Below, in pieces: positions 12,030-21,032 of a DNA stretch of 64,000 bases. The stretch spans positions 124,001 to 188,000 of the forward strand of contig JAODUP010000837.1 in the NCBI GenBank assembly GCA_025642065.1, given 5' to 3'. The notes under the pieces are model-generated. The model did no database searches. It saw only the letters and a program-made list of their open reading frames with translations, and was not told the origin of the DNA. The position numbers and the translations under genes are program-made. Numbering within the stretch: the first letter of the stretch is position 1; every line of letters begins with the position of its first letter. Source of the DNA: Paralvinella palmiformis. Lineage: Eukaryota > Annelida > Polychaeta > Terebellida > Alvinellidae.

Positions 12030-15000
12030 CTTATTATATTTGGATGTCCTTATGCTAAAATATAGAAATATGTTAATATTACTACTACTACTACATAATA
12101 ATAATAATAATAATAATAATAATTTTCCAGATAGCTCACTGACTGACCTTTAGTCAATTTCAAATCACATCTCATTATCCAGTCTTTGACTATATGATAT
12201 AGACTGTATACAGTCATCACCATCTTGGCTTCACGACTCTGTCTTGCCATACTGCTTAGTTAACGCCTTACCACCAGCTTAACAAGTGTCTCTAGGGCCA
12301 AGCGGATAGTGTGGTTCAACACATACCTGTAGGATTTGGGTTCATGCCCAGTCTCGGTCTGAAGAAAGATTCATCTTTCAATTTTTATTACTTTTAAGGA
12401 TTATCTGGCTCATATAATCTATCTTATACATAATGGTACATATAAATGACAACAGCAATACCATAACTATCTTAAATAGTGTATGTTTTTATTAAGGCAC
12501 TATAACAATAATATCTTGTTTCCTGTTGTTTTTGTTTCTAAAAAATGGGTAGATAGGTTGGTAGGCTTGTATTTTTTATTTACAAAATTTAGGGAAAATA
12601 GGCGCATTTATTTCTATGTTTTTAAGCTGCTTGCATGGGTGCCAGTGACTTAGTGTTAATTACAAAGAAACCTTTCAAACGGGACACTTAATATTGCACC
12701 TACAACTTTAAACAGCTCCTGGACTATATTGTAAATCAAACTGGGGTGAGCAACATCTCTGGAATATACCTGGAAAATAACCATGAGCGTTGTGAATAAT
12801 ACACACGCTTTTTATTTACTAAATGGAATCCCGACTCAACACAGTCTCATATGTATATAAGACATTGGATAAGAGTCGTATGATGTAAAACATAAAACTC
12901 AAAGAAATGCATGAAATGATGTAATTTAGAGAAGGTTATGAGGGGCATGAAGGGGTATTTCGTGTCTTATGTTCTCTGCTAATTGGGACACAAGTGTTAC
13001 TTTTCCCCCTACCCTCTGACCTGGAATATAATAAAAAGAAAGTGGAAAAGAGGATGTGTATAAGTGGCATCATTCAAACTTTGTTTTAATTCACAATGTA
13101 TGGCGGATGCCAGCATCACTCATACACACACATTATGCACTCCTCCCACACACGGACGCCATATTAAATCAATTTCATTGATGATTTGTGCAGGTCTACG
13201 CAATGAGGTGCTATATTATCGGCAACAACAGAGTCAACCAAAAACATGGACTGTCTGGGGTTTTGTTTTCTTCAAATTGACAAAGTGGTGTTACAACCCT
13301 AGCTTTGCTAAATTTCTCGTACTTTTTGTTTAGAATGTCAATGTAAACAATTTCACAGTTGTACTTTCAGTCTTTCACCATTTATGCATAACCATACACA
13401 TGTCTACATAATTTTACACTGCATACACATAATTTTATACTCGCAGTAGCTCCGCCACCTCTTATTCATGACACACGGACTGACAAAGATTCATTTACAA
13501 GCCACACAACATCATAGACATACATGTAGGTGTAAACAATTCGTTCAACATGGGACAACAAAACACAAAACAAACCTTTGTCCAAGTTGCCAGTGGCATA
13601 TAAATGATACCGAATATTCATTGTGTTTCCCATTCACCATCAACCCTTTCCAGAATTCAATGAGGGGGGGGGTTTGCTCTTGATTTGAGGTATTGTGAAT
13701 GCCATGTTTGGCGTGCATGAACATCTAAAAGAAGACACGTACAACATCAGTGCATGGCGATCAAACCACGAAATATTGAAACAAAAAACAAGAAAATATC
13801 ACAAATAGGAAATAAAAAAATCTGTTGGGTCGGGCCTCAAAAGTGGCATTAAAGCTTCAGATTTCATGCAAGTAAACACAGCATATTACACTGACTGTAT
13901 GTGATGGCAGTGCCATGTCACTAAGTGTATCTCATCATGATGCTGTGTCACTGAGATATTGTCAAGCCATTGACAGTATCTCATTGTGATGCCATGTTAC
14001 TAAGTGTATTTCATCATGATGCCATGTCATTGAGTGTATCTCATCATAATGCCATGTCACTGAGTTTATTTCATCATGATGCCATGTCACTGATATCATG
14101 CCATGCCACTGACAGTATCTCATGATGATGTCATGTCACTAAGTGTATCTCACGATGATGCCATTTCACTGAGTCTGACCATATCTCATGATGATGCCAT
14201 GTCACTAAGTGTATCTCATGATGATGCCATGTCACTGAGTGTATCTCATCATAATGCCATGTCACTGAGTGTATCTCATCATAATGCCATGTCACTGAGT
14301 GTATCTCATCATGATGCCATGCTACTGAGTTTGACCATATCTCATCATGATACCATGTCACTAAGTTTGACCATATCTCATCATAATGCCATGTCAAGAG
14401 GTGTATCTCATCACGATGCCATCTCACTGACTGTATCTTATCATGATACCATGTCACAAACTATAATTCATCACAATGCAGTGTCACTGTTGAATATCTC
14501 ACCAGTATATACCATGTGGCAGACAGGTACAGCTCCACTCTTCACAGATACAAAATTTGAAAAGTTCCGATCACCGAAACCCAAATGTTTTTCAAGAAGG
14601 GCAACTCGTGTATCATAAAATCTGGCCCAAGTACTCAACTTAATAGCGTATACAGCCTTTATATACTCCACTAAATGTACATGTATATGTACAGCTTTAC
14701 TGCAAATATTAATATCATAGGTCCCGTGTCTCTTACTTTTGTTTATTAGGAACCTCCATCTTTTGGCTTAGATCACCTACTTTTTGCCATTTTCTAATTC
14801 TCGATTATCTATAAAATGTTGATCCATCAATTCCAAATATGTCATTCAAATTAAGTGCATGTGTGTGTGTGTGTGTGTGTGCGCGCGCGCGCGCATGGAA
14901 TTATTATGCTTTTAAGCTTTTTCGTACTTTTGATTTAGTTTTCTCTTACATTTGGGATTAGAAAGTCCTACTTTTCCTACTCTGGGTTGATATATACAGG

Positions 15001-15900
15001 ACATCTACTGAATTACCCGTCAGGAATCCAAAGTATTCCTAATGCCACAGCACATCATTCCCTGTCATTCTGGGTGAATGAGGTCTATTGTCCAGGGCCA
15101 CTCAGATCCAAACTTTATACCTGAGACCTCACTGGGATGATATCTACAGGGAATATACTAGATTACCTGTCAGGAATGCAAAGCATTCGTAATAGCAGAG
15201 CGCATATTTCCCTGTCCTTTTGGATGAATGAGGTCTGTCAGCCTGGGTCCTGTATGTGGAGTGTTTGGGTATCCTCTGTGGTCTAATTGGTAGCGCGTTG
15301 GACCATAGATCACTACTACCTGAGTTCGAATCTCAGCGTGGGCATATCTGAAGGGTGTTTCATCACTGACTTCGATTCATTACCTTTGGAAGTCGCTCGA
15401 CCCATTTAGGCTACCATGTGCACATAAGTGGCCGTAAAACATCAAACATCCCCTCCAGCACTGGTGGGGTTACCTCTGTCCCTGCACCATCCTCAGTATG
15501 GTCCCACCTGTGAGGTTCAGATAATAAACTGTAGACCTCTGTCTCAAGATCATAAGATATCTCTGTATCTCCAGGATGGTGTACTCAGTGTGGAGGATGT
15601 TGACAAAGTCGTCACTGAGGGACTCGGTATGAGATATGCCTTTATTGGGCCAATGGAGACATGCCATCTTAATGCTAATGGTAAATATTGTGACAGTTCT
15701 TTATATATATATATATTAATCTGTGTTTGTGTGTGTATTTGCATGATCAGGTGGTAGAACATTAAGGTGGCTAATTGGTGTTCCCTGTTTTATTTAAGTT
15801 CTTATAGCACTAAGTAAAAATTTTTTTTAAGGAACACACACACACACAGAAATGTGTGTGTGTTTGTTTGTCTGTGGGTTCACAAAATATTCTGACAATA

Positions 15901-15953
<53 letters not shown>

Positions 15954-16677
15954 TGTGTGAAAGAGAGAGAACTGTATTTACCTCTTTGAAAAATATGTAC
16001 TGATTAAACCAAAGTATGCTTGATAAAGCACACACCCACACGATTTTATGGGAAACTCCCATAGGTAAACAAATCCCAGAAACACAGGTGAGAGTTGGAT
16101 ATGTGTGATGCATGCGAAACAGACTCTCATCTGCGTTTATGGGATTTTTTTACCTATGGGATTTGCCCATCAAATCATGTGTATATACACGCGCCATTAT
16201 CAAACATACTTTGGTTTAATCATTTGAGTTTATATTTTTCAAAGAGATAAATATAATATAAATTTACTGATACAATGTTGCCAATGATCATTACTAATAA
16301 ATATAAATTTTGGCAGTTAATTTTCAATAATTGATCAATTTCCATTGTTTTATTTTCATTTCATTTGTTTATTTGGTCATTAAAAGCAATATGGTTTATT
16401 TGTTATAGTTAATCATTAATCAGTATAATTAATGTTAAAGCGTTTTTCTTTGCATTTCTATCAAGGATTTTTAGACTACTGCAAACGTTACGGCAATGGA
16501 ATCTATGACGTGTCCATGAGCTTTGGCCCCGTGCCAAGATTAGGTGGCAGCACTGCACAGGAAGTTGCTTTAGACCTAGAGAGCCACATTCCAATCAACC
16601 GATTGGACGGCAGAAGGAAGTGGAGAGATGATATGCTCCAGGCACTGGCTTCGATTAAATCTGAAAAGAACAAGTAA
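6940..16677 (+). CDS. CRYL1: Lambda-crystallin homolog / L-gulonate 3-dehydrogenase, 6 exons, complete
   Basis: The family enzyme oxidises L-gulonate to 3-dehydro-L-gulonate with NAD+ in the cytosolic uronate (glucuronate-xylulose) route, and belongs to the 3-hydroxyacyl-CoA dehydrogenase fold. Exons 6940-6986, 8238-8472, 11077-11241, 11740-11934, 15575-15680 and 16466-16677 sum to 960 nt, 319 residues plus stop, the length of human CRYL1. All introns are GT-AG and in phase. The Rossmann motif GSGIIG (residues 15-20) is split by intron 1, and an acidic residue, Asp38, ends the second strand. SSSTS lies at about 123-127, the catalytic-type His148 in SHP, Glu160, and NRIQ at 199-202. [11 protein letters not shown] in exon 5 is the C-terminal-domain signature. 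The start was chosen because it gives a short N-terminus directly before the first beta strand and a frame that joins exon 2. Confidence 0.96.
7205..7660 (+). repeat. Eroded tandem or multiple tRNA-derived SINE fragments (CRYL1 intron 1)
   Basis: Three successive blocks (about 7222-7345, 7405-7495 and 7500-7610) each carry a degraded tRNA-like head followed by GTTTCATCTTTCACTT- or TTTCATCTCGTCATCTC-type sequence like the SINE-A core. All are too diverged to delimit individually. Confidence 0.45.
7739..7806. repeat. 22-bp tandem repeat, 3 copies (CRYL1 intron 1)
   Basis: CATGACCAATGTTGAGGGTAAA is repeated three times head to tail with a few substitutions. Confidence 0.75.
7958..8062 (-). mobile_element. 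SINE-D 3' fragment (CRYL1 intron 1)
   Basis: AATGGCCGAAATGCCAT and TTTAATTTACTGCTTCACCA match the corresponding part of the fuller minus-strand copy at 48436-48675. The tRNA-like head is absent. Confidence 0.5.
8112..8148. repeat. (TA)n microsatellite
   Basis: Near-perfect TA dinucleotide run with one TG interruption, in CRYL1 intron 1. Confidence 0.9.
8238..8472 (+). CDS. CRYL1: CRYL1 exon 2
   Basis: Acceptor ATCCTAG. Completes the GSGIIGRSW dinucleotide-binding loop, then strand 2 (VRLFDVD) and helices to residue 94 (KFVQ). Donor CAG|GTAGAA, phase 0. Confidence 0.95.
8504..9155. mobile_element. MITE-X copy 2, internally enlarged (CRYL1 intron 2)
   Basis: The left end CAGACCTGGGGTCAG and right end TTGACCCCATGTCTG form the same inverted termini as at 5539-5902. 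Internally, AATTAATTTACCAT occurs twice (about 8630 and 8919), bracketing 270-280 bp of unrelated sequence with GT, AT and C runs (8647-8905). The extra block is either a secondary insertion flanked by a duplicated target or an internal duplication. Confidence 0.7.
9375..9740 (+). mobile_element. LINE-A 3'-end fragment interrupted by a SINE (CRYL1 intron 2)
   Basis: TTCAAGGTTGCTTTCACC and CAGTGCCTTTGAATGGCTC match the end of the LINE-A ORF and its 3'UTR as seen at 40484-40640. The copy is split at 9491/9624 by a SINE-A element. Confidence 0.75.
9492..9623 (+). mobile_element. SINE-A copy with internal deletion, 11-bp target duplication
   Basis: Flanked by identical TACATATTATT at 9481-9491 and 9624-9634. 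The head GGGCACCTCC is joined directly to CTTGGCATGGGC, so the box A to box B region is deleted. The core and the (ATC)n tail are intact. The host sequence is LINE-A, so the insertion postdates that copy. Confidence 0.85.
9760..9910 (+). mobile_element. SINE-C-like fragment (CRYL1 intron 2)
   Basis: TTTGTGGAATGTGTTTTAAG and GGGAGTTGCTCCTC resemble the post-tRNA body of the copies at 43621 and 44229. Weak and partial. Confidence 0.4.
9911..11076. other. CRYL1 intron 2, distal part
   Basis: No coding sequence. 10719-10930 is low-complexity (C)n, (AC)n and (GA)n-rich. The open frames across it are composition artefacts. Confidence 0.6.
11077..11241 (+). CDS. CRYL1: CRYL1 exon 3
   Basis: Acceptor CTCCTAG. 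Residues 95-149, from [10 protein letters not shown] through SSSTSC to VLVSHP. Donor CCG|GTAATT, phase 0. The catalytic-type histidine is the penultimate residue of the exon. Confidence 0.95.
11357..11582. repeat. ~75-90-bp imperfect tandem repeat, 3 copies (CRYL1 intron 3)
   Basis: The block AAATGCATTTTCATAAATCTGAATG with neighbouring CAAAATATTTAGTTTTTGACA recurs three times with indels, filling much of the 498-bp intron. Confidence 0.7.
11740..11934 (+). CDS. CRYL1: CRYL1 exon 4
   Basis: Acceptor CTCTTTCAG. Residues 150-214, [14 protein letters not shown] to NECWRLIQ. Ends CAG|GTAATT, phase 0. A long (TG)n run begins about 35 bp into the following intron. Confidence 0.95.
11969..12028. repeat. 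(TG)n microsatellite, about 30 units
   Basis: Uninterrupted TG run close to the exon 4 donor of CRYL1 (35 bp downstream). Followed at 12080-12123 by short (TAC)n and (AAT)n runs. Confidence 0.95.
12124..13895. other. CRYL1 intron 4, proximal part
   Basis: No exon recognised. About 12293-12395 has a tRNA-like head (GGGTTCATGCCCAG) with AAGATTCATCTTTCA after it, probably an eroded SINE-A relative. The remainder is plain AT-rich intron. Confidence 0.45.
13900..14505. repeat. 30-bp minisatellite (CRYL1 intron 4)
   Basis: About 19 imperfect copies of a unit close to TCTCATCATGATGCCATGTC plus ACTGAGTGTA, with some 36-42-bp variants carrying an inserted TTTGACCATA. Because most units are multiples of three, both strands stay open (Ser/His/Asp-rich on +, Trp/His/Asp-rich on -). 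It lies within an intron between two well-defined CRYL1 exons and shows no splice or start context, so I do not call it coding. Confidence 0.9.
14859..14896. repeat. (GT)n(GC)n microsatellite
   Basis: A GT run passing directly into a GC run, an alternating purine-pyrimidine tract. Confidence 0.9.
14997..15260. repeat. Two-copy direct duplication, about 150-bp spacing (CRYL1 intron 4)
   Basis: The blocks at 14997 and 15148 share GAATTACC/GATTACC-GTCAGGAAT, TTCCCTGTC and GGATGAATGAGGTCT-type sequence with about 80-85 percent identity by eye. Confidence 0.65.
15268..15452 (+). mobile_element. SINE-A copy (CRYL1 intron 4)
   Basis: Well-preserved tRNA-like head (GTGGTCTAATTGGTAGCG, box B GAGTTCGAATCTC), the GTGGGCATATCTGAAGGG and GTTTCATC core, CCCATTTAGGCTACCATG and a short ATC-type tail. 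It ends 122 bp before exon 5. Confidence 0.85.
15575..15680 (+). CDS. CRYL1: CRYL1 exon 5
   Basis: Acceptor ATCTCCAG. Encodes [16 protein letters not shown], then [20 protein letters not shown]. Donor AATG|GTAAAT, phase 1. Confidence 0.95.
15900..15950. repeat. (TC)n(TA)n microsatellite
   Basis: About ten TC followed by about sixteen TA units, in CRYL1 intron 5. Confidence 0.9.
15976..16252. mobile_element. Fold-back element with ~125-bp inverted arms (CRYL1 intron 5)
   Basis: The left arm (about 15976-16097) and right arm (about 16121-16252) are inverted copies. ACCTCTTTGAAAAATAT pairs with ATATTTTTCAAAGAGAT, GATTAAACCAAAGTATG with CATACTTTGGTTTAATC, and CCCATAGGTAAA with TTTACCTATGGG. Only about 25 bp separate the arms. 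It is a MITE or fold-back element without coding capacity, and its transcript would form a long hairpin within the intron. Confidence 0.85.
16466..16677 (+). CDS. CRYL1: CRYL1 exon 6 (last) and stop
   Basis: Acceptor TTCTATCAAG. Residues 250-319, [10 protein letters not shown] to KSEKNK, stop TAA 16675-16677. An AATAAA overlaps the sequence just after the stop (16679-16684) but is too close to be the obvious poly(A) signal; the true 3' end is not determined. Confidence 0.95.
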
Positions 16678-17287
16678 AAATAAAAGTTGTTGATGAATAG
16701 GGAAACTTCAAATAATCAATATAAAAAAAAAGAATTGTGGAATATCTGTTCAGTGTAGGTTTGTGTGTGTGTGTGTGTCAAATAAGAACCAAATGCAGAT
16801 AATTCCTATTGTCAGTTTACTAAAAACAAATTCATTATACAGCTGTCTTTTGTTATAAATTGAATATTAATTATGATATTCTTTCAACTATATAACATGG
16901 TTAGATCAATAACTAGAAATGTCCAGGACCAGAATCTGTAATCAGCATCTTTTCAGTGCTATCAATATAGGATATATATATATATATATATATTGACTAT
17001 ATGTATGTATATATATATATATATCAACTATATATTGTATAAAATATGTTTTACATATAAATCTTGACAAAGCTCAAAATCTACTTTTAACGGAAGAATG
17101 GCACCGCGGATAGAGCTGCACTGCAAACGTAAAGATTGTGCATTCGGATTCAGTTCATGGCTATGTTTGTGGGATATGTTTTCCCAAGAAGGCGCCGTGG
17201 GACACGGCTTTTAAACTTCTATGCATGTGAGCGCGCGCTCAAGACATATACAATACATGCATAAATCAACGAGTGCGCGTCTCCATG
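16678..17287. other. 3' flank of CRYL1
   Basis: Holds a TG run (16762-16778), two TA-rich runs (16972-17021) and a tRNA-like SINE remnant at about 17094-17185 (GCACCGCGGATAGAGCTGC, then GATTCAGTTCATGG). No gene. Confidence 0.5.
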
Positions 17288-17352
17288 TAGGCGGCCACTG
17301 GATTGGTCACAGACCACTACCACCTGAGTTCAAACCACGATCGCTGTTTCAT
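17288..17352 (+). mobile_element. SINE-A head fragment
   Basis: GATTGGTCACAGACCACTAC, then GAGTTCAAACCACGA and GTTTCATC follow the SINE-A head and break off into the GC-richer patch that starts here. Confidence 0.6.
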
Positions 17353-17920
17353 CCTGAATCCGTTTCGTACCTGAAATACTCGCTTGATGAGTAGGCGGTA
17401 GCTCGGTGTCCGGAGAAACCGGAAGTAAGTTTTCCCGGACGAAACTACGAGCGAGTCCGTCCAACAGACAGTAGAGCACGGGCACATCTGGTTTTACTAC
17501 TCCGCGCCTGAGCTGGTAAACTCGGGAAGCCCAGATAAGATCGGTTGCCCTGCGGCAGCCGCCTTCCAGCTTGCCGGGCTGGTATAGGTAGGGGATGCCC
17601 ACAACGGAGAGCAATTGCTGCTCCTGAAGACCAAATGAGCCACCTCGCCGTACAACCGCGAGTAACCGGCTGACATCGAACCTACCTTGAGCCCTCCTCA
17701 TTTCTTGGGCGAACTAGTACCCAAACAGCCGTACAGCCATAGTTCGGTTGAAGCGCTCTACAACGACCTGGTCTCGGAGCACGTCCACACGATCAGGCCC
17801 GACAAGAGAAACGGGATTGCGCGAAAAAAAACTGGAGATGGGTCAGGCGCAGTGTTGTTTTTCGACGTTGATTACTTAGCGAGTTCCTGAGCCAAGAGCG
17901 CTTTCGCGCCCATCCCCATG
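17353..17920. other. GC-richer segment with an unassigned open frame
   Basis: A minus-strand frame (17701 to 17330, 123 codons, e.g. VGIPYLYQPGKLEG) and an overlapping + frame (17687-17890, with EALYNDLVSEHVHTIRPDKR) are open in sequence visibly richer in G+C than its surroundings. I recognise neither, and neither has a start context or splice signal that decides the strand. Only one can be real and both may be remnants. Interpreted as part of the unassigned element-like patch running to about 21.6 kb. Confidence 0.3.
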
Positions 17921-18101
17921 GGGCGCCTCCATGGTAGCGTGTTGGATCACAGATCATCACTACCACCAGTGTTCGAATCTCGGCTGTGGGCTTATCTGGA
18001 GGGTGTTTCATCTTTGACTTAGCTTCATTACCTTTGGAGGTCGCTCGGCCCATTTAGCCTACCAAGTGCACAAAAGTGACCGTAAAACATCAGTAATCAT
18101 C
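17921..18101 (+). mobile_element. SINE-A copy
   Basis: GGGCGCCTCCATGGTAGCG head (with a short deletion in box A), GTGTTCGAATCTCGG, the family core to CAAAAGTGACCGTAAAAC, and an ATC-type tail. It interrupts the GC-richer patch. Confidence 0.85.
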
Positions 18102-18422
18102 CCAAGACGACGAAGACGATAGAAGGCTGAAAGGTGAAGCTCGAGTTCCAACGAATCTAGACTTCTGCGGAAATACTGGGTCGTACTCGCGGGTCGCAGC
18201 GTCGGCTTTTTTGGAACGTTTGCACAGCCGGTTTTGGCGGTGCAGTTCCTCATTGATCCACCCTAGGTATTCTATTATTTTTGTTAACCAACGAGTCTGC
18301 TCGGCCTGGAGCTGTTCTATGGCTTCATCGCGGCGTTTACGTTGCTCGTCAACATCCGGATTTCTCAGCACCGAGAAGAGGTAGGTGTTTCCAGAGAATG
18401 CCAAGACGTTGACGAGCATCGC
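18102..18422 (-). pseudogene. Unassigned coiled-coil ORF fragment
   Basis: The minus-strand frame from Met at 18419 begins with a hydrophobic stretch (MLVNVLAFSGNTYLFSVL), then a highly charged helical segment (DEQRKRRDEAIEQLQAEQ, later YLGWINEELHRQN) consistent with a short coiled coil. The recognisable part ends near 18170, and the annotated frame then runs into SINE-A sequence. From memory, similar short hydrophobic-plus-coil proteins occur in many copies in invertebrate genomes as uncharacterised products, but I cannot name the family. Probably one ORF of a multi-ORF mobile or virus-derived element. Confidence 0.35.
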
Positions 18423-18448
18423 AGTGGATGCTGTCTTTTAATGCGCCA

Positions 18449-18935
18449 TTAACGTGAGATATCACCAGGAATGTCTTTCGTCGCCAGTGTCAGGCCCAGG
18501 GGCGCGTAAACGGCAATCAAACCAACGTAGCGCGAGGTGAGGTGGAGCTTTGGAGCTTCATGTCCAGGCGGGAGTAACCTACGACAAGCTCTGAAAACGG
18601 CGCTGTAGTACGTTATGTTGATGACCATCTTTCCACCAATCACGCAGGTAGTCATTACGTAGTAGTCTACTACTAATACGTAATTTAATCCACATGGAAA
18701 AGGTCTGACGATGGCTTCAATTATTTGGCGGGACACTGTCGGACGTCTGCTGCAGCCGGCGGGACGCGGCCGTACAATCGGACAATGCCTGCCATCACAA
18801 GAGCTCCAGCAATCCAGGGAGTCCAACTGATACCTGGTGAATCGGTGGCACCAGGCACGTCCGTAATGGCTCCATAACTGTTGCCGGCATCTTCTGCGCT
18901 GACAGCAGCAACACTTTGTGTTAACAGATGCACGT
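18449..18935 (-). pseudogene. Unassigned minus-strand ORFs with a membrane segment
   Basis: Two overlapping minus-strand frames. 18933-18721 encodes a small protein with a likely membrane helix (ISWTPWIAGALVMAGIVRLY). 18826-18449 contains ITYYSAVFRACRRLLPPG and YVGLIAVYAPLGLTLA. The second may be a frameshifted or separate downstream ORF. They are on the same strand as the coiled-coil frame at 18.1-18.4 kb and in the same GC-richer patch. No family assigned. Confidence 0.3.
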
Positions 18936-19890
18936 TGCGTAACGACGTAGAAGCCTTTGCATCTCTAAGTTGGATCAGCAGTTTATCCTGTTTATATTTC
19001 CTGAGGGCAGTCCCTGGTCATCCTGCGGCTACCTTTTTGTGGTCTTTCTGGTGTGTTTTTTCTTCTTAGCGGAGTCACTCTCTGCAACTCGGGCACAGTA
19101 TTCCGCTCCTCGCTCGTTTGTTGCTGCTCAACGTCGACATGTATCTCTATCATTACCCCCGACGTTATATCACTTAGCCCCGTCACCTACGTCGTAATAA
19201 AAAGAAGCGTAATAAATATATTAAAGATGACGGGAAAAGAAATTTAACATTTCGAAGTAAATATAACGTAACAAACAATTATTTTATTTCCTATCAGATG
19301 CACTACCACACTCAAAACAATTCTAACCACCAGCTATCATATTTTCATTAAAATGATCATCAAGTGCACACGTGGACCCAGAACGGCCACCTGTGCCACA
19401 GATACCCGGCTCCGGTCCACAACAAGACTTAGATTGGTGTGTATTAGACAACACACTGGCCCTGAATGCTAGTATTTCCCTCCTCCTATCGCATAACTTC
19501 ATTTAAGATAAAGTGGTATTTGTCTGTACACGGAAACTCGGTGGGTGCATGGGGCTTTCCCATATGTGGTCTATACACGGATGTGCCGCCCTCGATGTGT
19601 CTTTTTAGCCATTTGTTTTGTAATTTTCTGGTGGTTGTTGTTTCGGGCACGGTTTTGACGGCACTTGCACGTCAGATATAATCAGTTAATCATTGTTATT
19701 TTATGTGTTTCTTTTTACAATTTTATGCGACACAATACACTATTTTGTATTTTTAACAAAGACAATATGGAACACGTAACACAGGTTAAACAAGGCCACG
19801 TAGTCTTTGGGGGTCTTTGGCAAAGATGACGTCACAAGTTTTCCGAAGATTCTCGATTAAACTTTCGGCCATGTGAGATGCTAGCGCAGC
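18936..19890. other. No supportable gene
   Basis: GC content falls again after about 19.2 kb. Only chance open frames seen. Confidence 0.45.
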
Positions 19891-19979
19891 AAGTTTTAAA
19901 ACAACTGTAACTTTATTTCTAGGGAAAGAAATCTCCGATTGAAATTGATTTTAATATATAACATATATAATCTAGATCC

Positions 19980-20115
19980 CCTTAACGAGGTCGTGTGCTC
20001 TGAGTCAGGGGAACCCGACAGAGGAGCTGCTGGTGTTGGTCGATCGTGCTAGGGTTATATGTTATGACAAACGATTTTCGGGTGCCTTTGAACTCCAAAG
20101 GTTCGCCGAGATGAC
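19980..20115 (+). pseudogene. Unassigned short coding-like fragment
   Basis: One + frame from about 19981 reads NPTEELLVLVDRARVICYDK and RFSGAFELQRFAEMT before a possible donor (GTATGA at 20114). It has the composition of a real protein, but I cannot assign it. Confidence 0.25.
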
Positions 20116-20329
20116 GGTATGAGTTCAGTTTTTGGTCTAACTAGATTGTTATATATATTGAACAGGGAGTATTTGCCTTCAATGCATAATATATATTATA
20201 ACACGGCACAGTTTGGCAACGCTCTCCTTTGGTCCGGTTGATATTCCGGACGGAGAGGAGGGATCCGATGTGGAGAATGGTGTGACGTTAGTCAACAAAA
20301 TTAATCAATGCAGAAAGATGCCGTGTGAT

Positions 20330-20700
20330 TAAGGATCGATGATCTTCACATCAAGTTGGAACAAAGAGAGGATAATGTTCCACTTTACAGAAATAAATGG
20401 AAATTAAAGAATGCTGAAGAGCAAATAAAGTCGATAAGCTGTTCGGAGATTCACGCTGTAGGCAAGAGCCACAGCCACTTAAACTTGTCAGCCATATATA
20501 AATAACGTGGACGAGGCACGTCCATCCAAGAGAAATAAGCACTTGTGGATTGGCCATCGAGGCAGCCCTAGGCCCTCAGGCGGCCAAAGCCCTCGAGATG
20601 GTCGAGAGAATATTGGGGGAGGCGCCTGCCGCATCGGATATTGTAGAAATGAAGGACATTGGGCAGACCATAAAAGAGGGCTTGTTGCAGTCCTCCATTA
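20330..20700 (+). pseudogene. Unassigned coil-rich fragments
   Basis: Two + strand pieces. About 20337-20490 reads IKLEQREDNVPLYRNKWKLK and NAEEQIKSI. About 20545-20702 reads GPQAAKALEMVERILGEAPA and EMKDIGQTIKEGLLQSSIK. Both are predicted helical and are in different frames, as expected of an eroded gene. No family assigned. Confidence 0.3.
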
Positions 20701-20729
20701 AATGAAGACCACTTTAACAGATCCTCAAT

Positions 20730-20970
20730 CTGACGTAGTCCTGCATGGGTACCTTGAACCTCTACGAGATCAGATGGTTCCACAAAGCGTTCCAAACAAA
20801 CTGGGATGAGCTGATAAACAACCTGACCAAGCCATCCGAGATGGATGATCATCGTATGTTGCTCTGGAGAAGCAAACGCTTCCTGAGGGCGCCTGACGCC
20901 GTATCGCAAAACTTTGCGCGCCCTAGAAGGCGAACGAGTCTCGTGCAAGGAAGCAGTCGCGACGAATAGA
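20730..20970 (+). pseudogene. Unassigned ORF fragment
   Basis: The + frame from 20745 (74 codons) contains LYEIRWFHKAFQTNWDELIN and MDDHRMLLWRSKRFL, then turns Arg-rich and stops. The overlapping minus frame (20948-20568) is longer but shows less protein-like composition. Not assigned. Confidence 0.3.
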
Positions 20971-21032
20971 GCGGATATCTTATATCCAAATCAACAGCAT
21001 TACAGAGACAATTCGCCGAATGTATAGGCTAA

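Noticed and set aside
13900..14505. CRISPR-like direct-repeat array
   Set aside because: Units are contiguous without spacers, and the genome is eukaryotic.
14103..14618. 171-codon Ser/His/Asp repeat ORF
   Set aside because: It is a frame through the 30-bp minisatellite inside a CRYL1 intron; the opposite strand is open too, and no splice or start context exists.
20568..20948. 126-codon minus-strand ORF
   Set aside because: Overlaps + strand fragments with more protein-like composition; no family resemblance, so treated as a shadow.
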